Origin: Bifidobacterium bombi DSM 19703
GTDB lineage: Bacteria > Actinomycetota > Actinomycetes > Actinomycetales > Bifidobacteriaceae
DNA: 64,000 bases
Direction: 5' to 3'
Assembly: GCF_000737845.1 (NCBI RefSeq)
Contig: NZ_ATLK01000001.1
Span: 434,001-498,000, forward strand
Shown: positions 37,783 through 47,669 of the stretch, one piece after another
How the letters are laid out: each line of letters starts with the position of its first letter
Position numbering within the stretch: position 1 is the first letter of the stretch
Made by a program: the position numbers and the translations under genes
The notes under the pieces: generated by a model
Told to the model about the DNA's origin: nothing
The model's input: the letters and a program-made list of their open reading frames with translations, nothing else
Databases searched by the model: none

Positions 37783-38930
37783 GAATATATCTGTTCATTG
37801 CGGCAATCGCCGGAGGTGTGACTTGGCTTGTGACGCCTTTAGTCCGTCACCTTGCCATTGAGATCGGAGCGGTGGGGGAGGTCCGCAAACGCGATGTGCA
37901 TACCGTGCCGACGCCACGGATGGGCGGTGTCGCCATGCTCATAGGTTTCGCCGTTGCGATCATGTTTGCTGACAGGATGCCCTTCATCTCAGGACTGTTC
38001 CAGAATTCAAAGCAGGCTTGGGTCGTGCTGTTCGGGGCCGTGCTGATCTGCCTGCTGGGAATGGCCGATGATCTATGGGACTTGGATTGGATGCTGAAGC
38101 TTGCCGGACAACTGCTGATTTCGGTCTTCGTCGCATGGGGCGGCGTGCAGATCATCTTTCTCCCGTTCGGTTCGCTTGTTACGGCGTCACCGAGCATCTC
38201 CATGGCCATAACCGCCTTTCTTATCGTTGTTTCCATCAACGCGGTCAATTTCGTCGACGGGCTGGACGGGTTGGCTGCGGGGATCGTGTCGATCGGAGGG
38301 ATAGCCTTCGGCGTCTATTCGTACATCCTCGCCCGCTCGTCTCCGAGTTATGCATCGATGTCCACGCTGATCGACGTGGCACTGGTAGGCGTGTGCGTTG
38401 GATTCCTGCTGCATAACTGGCATCCCGCAAAACTGTTCATGGGAGATTCCGGGTCGATGCTGCTGGGCTACCTCATTACCTGCGCCTCGATTATCATGAC
38501 GGGTCACTTGGATCCGGCCTCTGTGCACACCAGCGTTTATGTTCCCGTGTTCATGCCCATCCTGTTGCCCGTCCTGGTCCTGTTCCTCCCCGTTCTGGAC
38601 ATGGTTCTTGCGGTTGTGAGACGCTTGAGCAAAGGACAATCCCCAACGCATCCGGACCGCATGCACCTACATCATCGCATGCTCAACATAGGCCATAGCG
38701 TACGCGGAGCGGTGATAATCCTTTGGGGTTGGGCGGCGCTGTTCGCTGTCGGTTCGTTGACTACGCTTTTCTTCCAGCTTAAGCATGTCATCGCGGGCAT
38801 GTGCGTTTCGGCCATCGTTCTTACCATATTGACGATGATGCCTTACATGCGTAAGCGGATACCTGAAATCAGAAGGGAGAATTCCGAAGCACGGGACGTG
38901 CATACCGTTCCGAAGCACAAGGCGGAGTAG
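37779..38930 (+). CDS. WecA/MraY-type sugar-1-phosphate transferase (GT4)
   Basis: 383 residues, about ten to eleven membrane segments. Motifs of polyprenyl-phosphate sugar-1-phosphate transferases: VRKRDVHTVPTPRMGG, the cytosolic aspartates in GMADDLWDLDW, INAVNFVDGLDGLAAG, FLLHNWHPAKLFMGDSGSMLLGY and the HIHH-like MHLHHRML. In actinobacteria this position holds Rfe/WecA (decaprenyl-phosphate N-acetylglucosaminyl-phosphate transferase), the first step of arabinogalactan- or teichoic-type polymer synthesis. The exact sugar is unknown. GTG start overlaps tsaC (GTGA). Confidence 0.9.
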   Translation: MRIYLFIAAIAGGVTWLVTPLVRHLAIEIGAVGEVRKRDVHTVPTPRMGGVAMLIGFAVAIMFADRMPFISGLFQNSKQAWVVLFGAVLICLLGMADDLWDLDWMLKLAGQLLISVFVAWGGVQIIFLPFGSLVTASPSISMAITAFLIVVSINAVNFVDGLDGLAAGIVSIGGIAFGVYSYILARSSPSYASMSTLIDVALVGVCVGFLLHNWHPAKLFMGDSGSMLLGYLITCASIIMTGHLDPASVHTSVYVPVFMPILLPVLVLFLPVLDMVLAVVRRLSKGQSPTHPDRMHLHHRMLNIGHSVRGAVIILWGWAALFAVGSLTTLFFQLKHVIAGMCVSAIVLTILTMMPYMRKRIPEIRRENSEARDVHTVPKHKAE

Positions 38931-40604
<1,674 letters not shown>

Positions 40605-40636
40605 TTGGTTAATGGCTTGTAGATATCGCAGTCATG

Positions 40637-40682
40637 TACCGCCGTATCGGCACTTGCATATCCATGTACCCGTACGGCGGTA
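40637..40682 (+). terminator. Hairpin after guaB
   Basis: TACCGCCGTA (40637-40646) pairs with TACGGCGGTA (40673-40682). The stem is stable but no T tract follows at once. Confidence 0.5.
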
Positions 40683-40887
40683 GCACGTTTCAGAGTTTCA
40701 GCTATGCTGGGTGATGCATGGCCTTCTTGTTGATAGACCTGTCATGCAGGGAACTCGTTTGGCTCAATTGTCTCGTTTGCTGTTTCGTTCGGGATTCGCC
40801 TTGGTGCACGAACACATTGGGGATTCGCGAAAACCGACAAGAGTAGGTCAGCAGAAAGCTGTTTCTAAAAGAGTCCTGTGCTGCGTT

Positions 40888-41676
40888 TCATTCCGGATTG
40901 CCTTCGGCTTCCCTGATGAACACCCATCGGTACTCGTCTGAACGACGCACATCATAGCGATAACCAGCCCAGTCGAATCTCCGTAGATTAGTCTCATCCT
41001 CAAGTCGGTTCCTGATGATGTATCTGGACATGAGTCCTCGGGCTTGCTTTGCACGAAAGCTCACGATTCTGTATTCATCGCGAACGCGATCCATGAAAAT
41101 CGGTTGGATGATTCGTGCGTTGACCGCTTCCGCCCGTAACGCGCTGAAATACTCCCTCGATGCTAGATCAATCAATGTGCCGTAATGATGCGAAGCCAGC
41201 TCGGTGTTGAGATGTTCAGTCAGGGCTCGTTTCCAAAACCCGCATGGTCCGGTCTTGCCTCCGAGAGGAATCCTCGATCCCATATCCAAACGATACGGCT
41301 CGATGATGTCCAAAGGACGAAGAGCTCCGTACAGTCCCGACAGTATCCGCAGATGGTCCTGTGCATAGACAAGGTCTTCCTCACTGAAATCCCGCGCATG
41401 AAGGCTTTCGTAGGCCTTACCGCTAAAGGCGAACAACGCTTGGCGCGCATTTACCCCTGGCTCGCAGGCCTTGCTCCAATCCTGGAATCGTCGGTATGTC
41501 AGGTTGGCTAATTTCGCGCTGACCCCCATGAACTCTTGAATATCGGCGCATGAGAGCTTGCGGCAGGATTCAATCAGTTCCTCTGCCTCATTCTGGAGCG
41601 CGGGGACGGTATAGGTCTCAATGCTCAGCGGGGTAAGGAAGTCCAGCGTTTTGGATGGCGATACAATCACAAGCAT
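40888..41676 (-). CDS. yaaA: Peroxide stress protein YaaA (DUF328)
   Basis: 262 residues from ATG 41676 (MLVIVSPSKTLDF). The YaaA hallmarks are clear: IVSPSKTLDF, LANLTYRRFQDW, AFSGKAYESL, HLRILSGLYGALRPLD, PYRLDMG and VSFRAKQARGLMSRYII. YaaA limits free iron under peroxide stress in E. coli. A longer reading from 41697 adds seven codons. Single gene on the minus strand, divergent from orn. Confidence 0.93.
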   Translation of the reverse strand: MLVIVSPSKTLDFLTPLSIETYTVPALQNEAEELIESCRKLSCADIQEFMGVSAKLANLTYRRFQDWSKACEPGVNARQALFAFSGKAYESLHARDFSEEDLVYAQDHLRILSGLYGALRPLDIIEPYRLDMGSRIPLGGKTGPCGFWKRALTEHLNTELASHHYGTLIDLASREYFSALRAEAVNARIIQPIFMDRVRDEYRIVSFRAKQARGLMSRYIIRNRLEDETNLRRFDWAGYRYDVRRSDEYRWVFIREAEGNPE

Positions 41677-41955
41677 ACGAGATATAACGCCTTTCATCTG
41701 TCATTGTGTAGATTGGGGGCCGCCATTCACGAGCGCGATATGGGAAGGCCAACCATCAGCTTCGACTTTACCAGCGGCTTCGGGGTGGCTTGCCGATGAA
41801 CGGAAGCGCCACACATGTAGAGAAAAGATGGTAGCCACGGGCATCGTCCGTGTATCGATTCTCTAACTCGTGAAATTCGTAAGACTGCGCCATGTCGGTC
41901 CTCTGTGCACGATAGACTTGCATGTTCGGTGGAATCAAGTGGAAAGGCGATGGCT

Positions 41956-42663
41956 ATGGCCGATCATAATGAAGATCTTACGTTCACTCCGGAGGAGTCT
42001 CGGCTTATCTGGATCGATTGTGAGATGACGGGGCTAGACATCTTCAATGACGAATTGTGCGAGGTTTCCGTGGTACCCACGGATTTCAATATGAAGGTGC
42101 TGGATGAAGGCATCGATGTGGTGATCAGGCCTTCCGACGCTGCAGCGGCTCATATGAACGATTTCGTGCGGCATATGCACACCTCATCAGGTCTGGTAGA
42201 TGAATGGAACAAGGCAGGTCTCGGACTGGGGGAGGCCGAACGCCAGGTCGTCGATTACGTGAAGCGTTTCCTTCCCGTTCAAGGCAAAGCTCATTTGGCA
42301 GGCAATTCCGTCGGTTCCGATAAGAAATTCCTCGACAAATACATGCCAGACCTCATGTCGCTGTTGCATTATCGCGTCATCGACGTGAGCACGCTGAAAG
42401 AACTGTCACGCCGCTGGTATCCCGACGTGTACCGCAACAAACCCGCCAAGCATGGTGGGCATCGTGCCCTAGCCGACATCATCGAATCCATCGACGAACT
42501 TCGCTATTATCGGGACATGTTCTTCGTGCCTGCACCGGGGCCCAATGAAGCCGCGTCGATTGTCGGTGCGAAGCGCATCGAAGATACGAGTCTTCTTCGT
42601 GATTACGAAGCCAAAGGGGCTCCGGTGGAGGATCCGCAGCATCCTCAGAAGGCGGATTACTGA
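41956..42663 (+). CDS. orn: Oligoribonuclease
   Basis: 235 residues. DEDDh 3'-5' exonuclease that degrades 2-5-nt RNAs and pGpG. The acid/His set is visible: DCEMTGLD (ExoI), [33 protein letters not shown] (ExoII) and [22 protein letters not shown] (ExoIII). The C-terminus is about 45 residues longer than that of E. coli Orn and looks unstructured. ATG 41956 is eight bases after GGAAAGG; an ATG six bases earlier is too close to that site. Confidence 0.95.
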   Translation: MADHNEDLTFTPEESRLIWIDCEMTGLDIFNDELCEVSVVPTDFNMKVLDEGIDVVIRPSDAAAAHMNDFVRHMHTSSGLVDEWNKAGLGLGEAERQVVDYVKRFLPVQGKAHLAGNSVGSDKKFLDKYMPDLMSLLHYRVIDVSTLKELSRRWYPDVYRNKPAKHGGHRALADIIESIDELRYYRDMFFVPAPGPNEAASIVGAKRIEDTSLLRDYEAKGAPVEDPQHPQKADY

Positions 42664-42731
42664 TACACTGACAGGTTGGTCGAACCTCGGCTGAGGTCGC
42701 CGAAAAACGGAAGAACTGAGGAAGGCGCGGC

Positions 42732-44144
42732 ATGCGGCAATCGGAAGCTTTGACCATACTTGACGCCGGAGCCAGCGTCTTTCTCACCGGTGCGCCTGGG
42801 GCTGGTAAGACCTACGTTCTCAACAAGTTCATCGACAAAGCGAGGTCGTCGGGAGCCCATGTAGCCGTCACTGCATCCACCGGCATCGCCGCCACCCATA
42901 TCGATGGTATGACCATACATTCGTGGAGCGGCATAGGTATATCGCAGTTTTTGACCCCTGAGCTGCTCAAACGCATACGGTCACGCAGGTCGCGTAAGAT
43001 TCAGGCGGCAGACGTGCTGGTCATCGACGAGGTTTCGATGATGCACGCCTGGTTGTTCGATATGGTCGATCAGGTATGCAAGGCTGTGCGCCACGACCCC
43101 AATCCGTTCGGTGGGTTGCAGGTGGTGCTTTCCGGTGATTTTTTCCAGCTCCCACCAGTACGCCGCTCCAATCGGTTCGAAGGGTTCGCCGCCGATCCGC
43201 TGCTTCAGGAGTCACGTGAGCGTTATGTCCATGAGGGCAAAGATCCCGAAGGTTTCATCACCGAGTCGTTGATTTGGGATGAGCTCAAACCATTGGTCTG
43301 CTACATCACCGAGCAACATCGTCAGGACGATGGACAGTTGCTTGATGTACTGACCAACATCCGTGACGGTGATGTGAATGATGACGACCGCATGGTCCTT
43401 GCTTCAAGGCAGCACGTCCAACCTGCTCCGGACCAGGTCGCGGTGCATCTTTTCCCAGTCAACAAACAGGCGGATGCGCTTAATGATCTGCGTTTGGCGA
43501 GGATTCGAGATGAGGCGCATACCTACGATGCTCAATCCACGGGTTCCGCCGAGCTGGTGTCACGCCTGAAAAAGAACATGTTGGCGCCGGAACGCCTGAC
43601 ATTGAAGACGGGTGCCGCTGTCATGGCACTGCGCAACGACATGGACCATCAGTTCGTCAATGGTTCGGTCGGTACCGTCATCGGTTTTTCCGACGCGCGC
43701 CATGGCGGATTGCCCATTGTGAAATTCGAGAACGGCAACACCGTCGTCATGAAGCAGGCTTCTTGGGACATGATGGATGGCGATACGCCATTGGCCACGG
43801 TAAAGCAGGTGCCGCTTCGCTGCGCTTGGGCCATAACCATCCATAAATCACAGGGGATGACTTTGGACAGGGCGGTGATGGACCTTGGACGTACATTCAC
43901 ACCTGGCATGGGTTATGTGGCGCTTTCACGGGTTGAACAATTGGACGGTATCTATCTGGAGGGAATCAACGATATGGTTTTTGCGGTTTCCCGGGATGCC
44001 GTGGAGCTGGATGGCGATCTGCGCGCACTTTCACAGAATGCCGTGACCGTTTTACATGAGAATGGACCATCGGCCTTCACTCGCCAGGTAAGCGGACAAA
44101 GCGTCGGCGAAGAGGATGAATTCGGTCAGGACGAGTTGTTCTGA
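42732..44144 (+). CDS. Pif1/RecD-like DNA helicase (SF1B)
   Basis: 470 residues. Walker A GAPGAGKTYVLN near residue 20, TASTGIAATHI, VLVIDEVSMMHAWLFDMVD (Walker B), LSGDFFQLPPV (motif III), YITEQHRQ (motif IV), GAAVMALRND and the C-terminal TIHKSQGMTLDRAVMDLG/GMGYVALSR of the Pif1/RecD2 SH3-split domain. It moves 5' to 3' on single-stranded DNA, as in replication-fork or G-quadruplex work. GGAAGG precedes the ATG. Only 68 bases separate it from orn. Confidence 0.88.
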   Translation: MRQSEALTILDAGASVFLTGAPGAGKTYVLNKFIDKARSSGAHVAVTASTGIAATHIDGMTIHSWSGIGISQFLTPELLKRIRSRRSRKIQAADVLVIDEVSMMHAWLFDMVDQVCKAVRHDPNPFGGLQVVLSGDFFQLPPVRRSNRFEGFAADPLLQESRERYVHEGKDPEGFITESLIWDELKPLVCYITEQHRQDDGQLLDVLTNIRDGDVNDDDRMVLASRQHVQPAPDQVAVHLFPVNKQADALNDLRLARIRDEAHTYDAQSTGSAELVSRLKKNMLAPERLTLKTGAAVMALRNDMDHQFVNGSVGTVIGFSDARHGGLPIVKFENGNTVVMKQASWDMMDGDTPLATVKQVPLRCAWAITIHKSQGMTLDRAVMDLGRTFTPGMGYVALSRVEQLDGIYLEGINDMVFAVSRDAVELDGDLRALSQNAVTVLHENGPSAFTRQVSGQSVGEEDEFGQDELF

Positions 44145-44451
44145 ACCGGGACGAGCCAGCGATTCATTAAGTTAATGCAGGCACTGATTTCGGTGCTCTT
44201 TCGGTAATTCGGTGGCTCCCAGCGACGTTCATGTCGTCATTTTGTTTCCTCCATTGCCGCTTATTCCGTGAGCAAGCTCGTGTGCGGTTTCGGATGAGGC
44301 CGCAGGACGAGGCTTGGATCGCGACTTATTTCAGGTCTTGCGTGATGCCCTTTCTCCCGAGCAGCGTCTTCAGCTGCGATACACGCGACGGATCGATCAC
44401 ATTTCTCGTGAGCGATGGCGTGTTGTCGGCTCGAACGCATATTTTAAAGGT

Positions 44452-46272
44452 ATGACTAAAGCACTTCGTATGTCTCGACTCTTCCTCAGAACGCTTCGTG
44501 AGGATCCCGCCGACGCCGATGTCGATTCGGCCCGTCTGCTTCAGCGTGCAGGCTATATCCGCAAATCCGCTCCCGGCATATGGACTTGGTTGCCGTTGGG
44601 ATTGAGAGTGCTCAATAAGATCGAGGCAGTCATTCGCGAGGAGATGGAGTCCATAGGCGCCCAGGAAGTTCATTTCCCCGCGTTGTTGCCGAAAGATCCC
44701 TATGAGGCGACGCATCGCTGGGAGGAGTATGGTGAGAACATATTCAGGCTGAAGGATCGGCACAAGGCCGATTACCTTCTTGCACCGACGCATGAGGAGA
44801 TGTTCACGCTCCTGGTCAAGGACATGTATTCTTCATACAAGGATCTGCCGCTTACGTTGTATCAGATCCAGACCAAATACCGGGATGAGTTTCGTCCCCG
44901 TGCAGGTCTTGTCAGAGGACGTGAGTTCATCATGGAGGATGGTTATTCATTCACCATTGACGAAAAGGGTCTTAAGCAGGCCTATATCGATGAGCGTGAT
45001 GCCTACGAGCGCATCTTCAAGCGTCTCGATCTGGATTATGTGATGGTGCATGCGGTTTCGGGACCTATGGGTGGTTTCGAATCCCAGGAGTTCCTTTCCC
45101 CCCTGGCCATAGGCGAGGATACCTTTGCCTTGGCGGGTAGTGGGAAGGCCTGGAACGTAGAGGCATTGAAGACGCCGAAACCGGCCCGGATCGATTGCTC
45201 GGAGACACCGGCGATGGCGTTGAAGCCCCTTCCTGAAGCGCACTCAATTGATGATATGGTTGAGCAATGTGACAGACTGTATCCGCGTGATGATGGCCGA
45301 GGATGGAAGCAGTCGGACATGCTTAAAAACGTGGTCCTTGCCGTAAAGCATCCTGCCGATGACGAACACGACGGCAAACCGTGGCGAGAAGTCGTGGTCG
45401 TAGGTTTGCCGGGCGATCGTCAGGTGGACATGAAACGACTCGAAGCACAGTTCGCTCCTGCAGAGCTTGAAGAGGCCGGTGACGGTGACCTCAAGACTCG
45501 CCCCGAGCTCATCAAAGGCTATATCGGACCTATGGTGTTAGGTCCGCAGGCTCGACGCAGAGATGGTAAGCATGACGTCGTTCGCTATTTTGTAGATGCC
45601 CATGTAGCCGAAGGCTCGGTGTGGGTGACCGGGGGAGATGAGGATGGCGTCGATGCTTTCAACATCGTGTACGGCCGTGATTTTGAAGCGGACGATGTCG
45701 TTGAGGCGACCGAAGTGCGTGAAGGTGATATGAGTCCTGATGGCTCCGGTCCGTTGAGCTTCCAACGAGGCGTGGAGATTGGCCAGGTGTTCCAACTGGG
45801 GCTGAAATACTCTGATGCGTTGGGTCTCAAGGTGCTTGACCAAAACGGTAAGGCCGTGCCTGTCTGGATGGGTTCCTACGGCATTGGGGTCTCTCGTGTG
45901 ATGGCGTGCATAGCCGAGGCACATCATGATGACAAGGGTCTGGCCTGGCCGATACAGGTAGCACCTGCGCAGGTTCATGTGCTCGCCACAGGAAAGAAAG
46001 AGGAAGCCTTCGACATCGCGGAAAAGCTCGTTTGCGACCTTGAGGCCCGGGGTGTCGAAGCGATATACGATGACAGGCCCAAGGTGTCACCCGGCGTGAA
46101 GTTCAAGGATTCTGAGCTCATTGGTGTGCCGTTGGTAGTGGTGGTCGGCCGCGATACTTTGGAAAACGGCACTGTCGAGTTGCGTGACAGGACCGGGGAC
46201 AACGCAATGGTCATACCTGTCGGGCAGGCTGCAACTTTGATTTCGGATAGGGTGCATTCCTTACAAGTCTGA
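44452..46272 (+). CDS. proS: Prolyl-tRNA synthetase (bacterial type)
   Basis: 606 residues. Class II motifs are complete: motif 2 TKYRDEFRPRAGLVRGREFIMEDGYSF and motif 3 IGVSRVMACIAEAHHDDKGLAWP, plus the proline pocket GIWTWLPLGLRVLNKIE. The insert typical of the bacterial type lies at about residues 250-420, though it has diverged. ATG 44452 starts MTKALRMSRLF, the form conserved in bifidobacterial ProS; AAAGG stands just ahead. The longer reading from 44314 has no support. No T-box was found in the 300 bases upstream. Confidence 0.96.
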   Translation: MTKALRMSRLFLRTLREDPADADVDSARLLQRAGYIRKSAPGIWTWLPLGLRVLNKIEAVIREEMESIGAQEVHFPALLPKDPYEATHRWEEYGENIFRLKDRHKADYLLAPTHEEMFTLLVKDMYSSYKDLPLTLYQIQTKYRDEFRPRAGLVRGREFIMEDGYSFTIDEKGLKQAYIDERDAYERIFKRLDLDYVMVHAVSGPMGGFESQEFLSPLAIGEDTFALAGSGKAWNVEALKTPKPARIDCSETPAMALKPLPEAHSIDDMVEQCDRLYPRDDGRGWKQSDMLKNVVLAVKHPADDEHDGKPWREVVVVGLPGDRQVDMKRLEAQFAPAELEEAGDGDLKTRPELIKGYIGPMVLGPQARRRDGKHDVVRYFVDAHVAEGSVWVTGGDEDGVDAFNIVYGRDFEADDVVEATEVREGDMSPDGSGPLSFQRGVEIGQVFQLGLKYSDALGLKVLDQNGKAVPVWMGSYGIGVSRVMACIAEAHHDDKGLAWPIQVAPAQVHVLATGKKEEAFDIAEKLVCDLEARGVEAIYDDRPKVSPGVKFKDSELIGVPLVVVVGRDTLENGTVELRDRTGDNAMVIPVGQAATLISDRVHSLQV

Positions 46273-46295
46273 GTCGCTGGTCTTTTATTCGTATC

Positions 46296-46344
46296 GGAAC
46301 CACTGCCGGGCCAAACCATGAGGTCTAAGTCCAGCAGTGGTTCC
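46296..46344 (+). terminator. Hairpin after proS
   Basis: GGAACCACTGC (46296-46306) pairs with GCAGTGGTTCC (46334-46344), then TTTGG. Begins 23 bases after the stop. Confidence 0.6.
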
Positions 46345-46823
46345 TTTGGCATCAATGTCAGAGGATTCATCGTTGTTCTTGCTTGATGAGATGTCGTTGT
46401 GCCGTTTTGATGTTTTGATTGTCGTCATTGTTATGGCGTGTTCGTGGCGGAGTAGTCGGTGGCTGTGCACGTTCGATAAATAGTTGTGTGAGTGGTATGC
46501 CACACGCCAGCCATCGTTCGCTTTAGGTGCTAAAGCGCAGGAATCGGTTTTTGATTCGCGTCGTACTTCCGCTGTGAAGATCGGTTTGTTTAGTTGCGAC
46601 ACGCCAATGGGCCATGTCATCATACATTCGTCCACAAATGCGGGCGACGGTGCTTTCGCTATGCGTTCGCGGGCATACTGGTAATCACCACGGGGACGAA
46701 GCGGAGGCGGTCCTCACATCGTTTTCACCGTCGCCATCTATCCTTCTTCTTTGGGCGGTTCCGATGACGCTTCGTCCTCAGTGGTCCAACGTAAGCCCAA
46801 GGTTTCAGGGAAAGGGAGACGAG
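46345..46823. other. Gene-free stretch upstream of the SSB gene
   Basis: Apart from the terminator of proS, no convincing gene. Short frames on both strands have no ribosome site and no family resemblance. The SSB promoter should be in the last 150 bases; no strong consensus was seen. Confidence 0.5.
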
Positions 46824-47393
46824 ATGCAGCATGCAATGACTACGATAAGTGGCTATGTGGGGACCGAACCGGTCGTCTTTGGGAAACAGGGTGGTACCCC
46901 TGCGGTTTCCTTTAGATTGGCCTATACCCCGAAATTCTTTCAATCGTCAACAGGTCAATGGCAGCAACGTGCCACGGTTTGGATGACAGTGAAGGCTTTC
47001 CGGTCCTTGGCTCTCAACGTTCGCCAGAGCGTTCATAAAGGTGACGCGGTAATTGTCACCGGAGCACTGGGAGCCGAAGAATGGACCAAAGACGGGCAAA
47101 ACCATAGCAGAACAGTGTTACAGGCGACAGGCATAGGCCATGACCTTTCCTTGGGTACATCGGTGTTCACCAAAAGGGCATCGGCTCATGATCCGCATGG
47201 AAGCGAAGGTGTTGGTTCTGATGAGGGGCGACTCGATGGTCGTGAAGAGCTCGATTCCGGGCAGATCGGATTAATGAATGAGAATACCGCCGGATTATCG
47301 GTCACCAAGGACATCGATTGGGATACCCAGGAAGGACGAAGGAGAGACGTCGAGGGGCAGCCCGATGAATTCTGCCATGATGAAGGCATGTAA
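46824..47393 (+). CDS. ssb: Single-stranded DNA-binding protein paralogue
   Basis: 189 residues. The OB fold (about residues 5-112) is clear: TTISGYVGTEPVV, TPAVSFRLAYTPKFF, TVWMTVKAFRSLALNVRQSVHKGDAVIVTGALGAEEW and a following QATGIGHDLSLG. The tail is acidic but ends DEFCHDEGM instead of the DDxIPF tip that recruits partner proteins, so it may be an accessory (SsbB-like) form. ATG 46824 has GGGAGACGAG just ahead; a reading 70 codons longer is not supported. Confidence 0.88.
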   Translation: MQHAMTTISGYVGTEPVVFGKQGGTPAVSFRLAYTPKFFQSSTGQWQQRATVWMTVKAFRSLALNVRQSVHKGDAVIVTGALGAEEWTKDGQNHSRTVLQATGIGHDLSLGTSVFTKRASAHDPHGSEGVGSDEGRLDGREELDSGQIGLMNENTAGLSVTKDIDWDTQEGRRRDVEGQPDEFCHDEGM

Positions 47394-47488
47394 AGCCGTT
47401 CATCATGGCAGAATACGACGTATTGCAGGGTTTCGGTTTTTCTCCGTCGGGCACAGCCGGGAATTAGCCGAAGCTATAGAGATTATGC

Positions 47489-47526
47489 AAAGACGTAGCA
47501 CGATCAATTGATCGTGCTACGTCTTT
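47489..47526. repeat. 38-bp perfect palindrome between SSB and M13 peptidase genes
   Basis: The two 19-base arms are exact complements around a central AATT. It lies between convergent genes (SSB ends 47393, peptidase ends 47670) and may be a bidirectional terminator; it ends in TTT on one strand and starts AAA. Confidence 0.6.
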
Positions 47527-47625
47527 ACCAGAGGTAAGAATTCCTGCTCTGGACTTGGTATCAGATACCTTTCCTAATGCGAAAAACGCGGGAAACGTAG
47601 CGGAAGTTCTGAGTCCGTCGCCGTA

Positions 47626-47662
47626 CCGGCGATTGTGGAATGTCATGAAACACAATCGCCGG
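47626..47662 (-). terminator. Hairpin after the M13 peptidase gene
   Basis: CCGGCGATTGTG (47626-47637) pairs with CACAATCGCCGG (47651-47662), a 12-base perfect stem eight bases beyond the peptidase stop. Confidence 0.6.
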
Positions 47663-47669
47663 CAGAGCA

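Noticed and set aside
40711-40941. 76-codon frame opposite yaaA
   Set aside because: It overlaps the yaaA end in antisense, has no ribosome site and no family match.
44145-44451. T-box riboswitch upstream of proS
   Set aside because: No AGGGTGG-type T-box sequence, specifier loop or terminator/antiterminator pair could be seen.
46614-46823. 70-residue N-terminal extension of SSB
   Set aside because: The family starts at the OB fold, and GGGAG stands just before ATG 46824.
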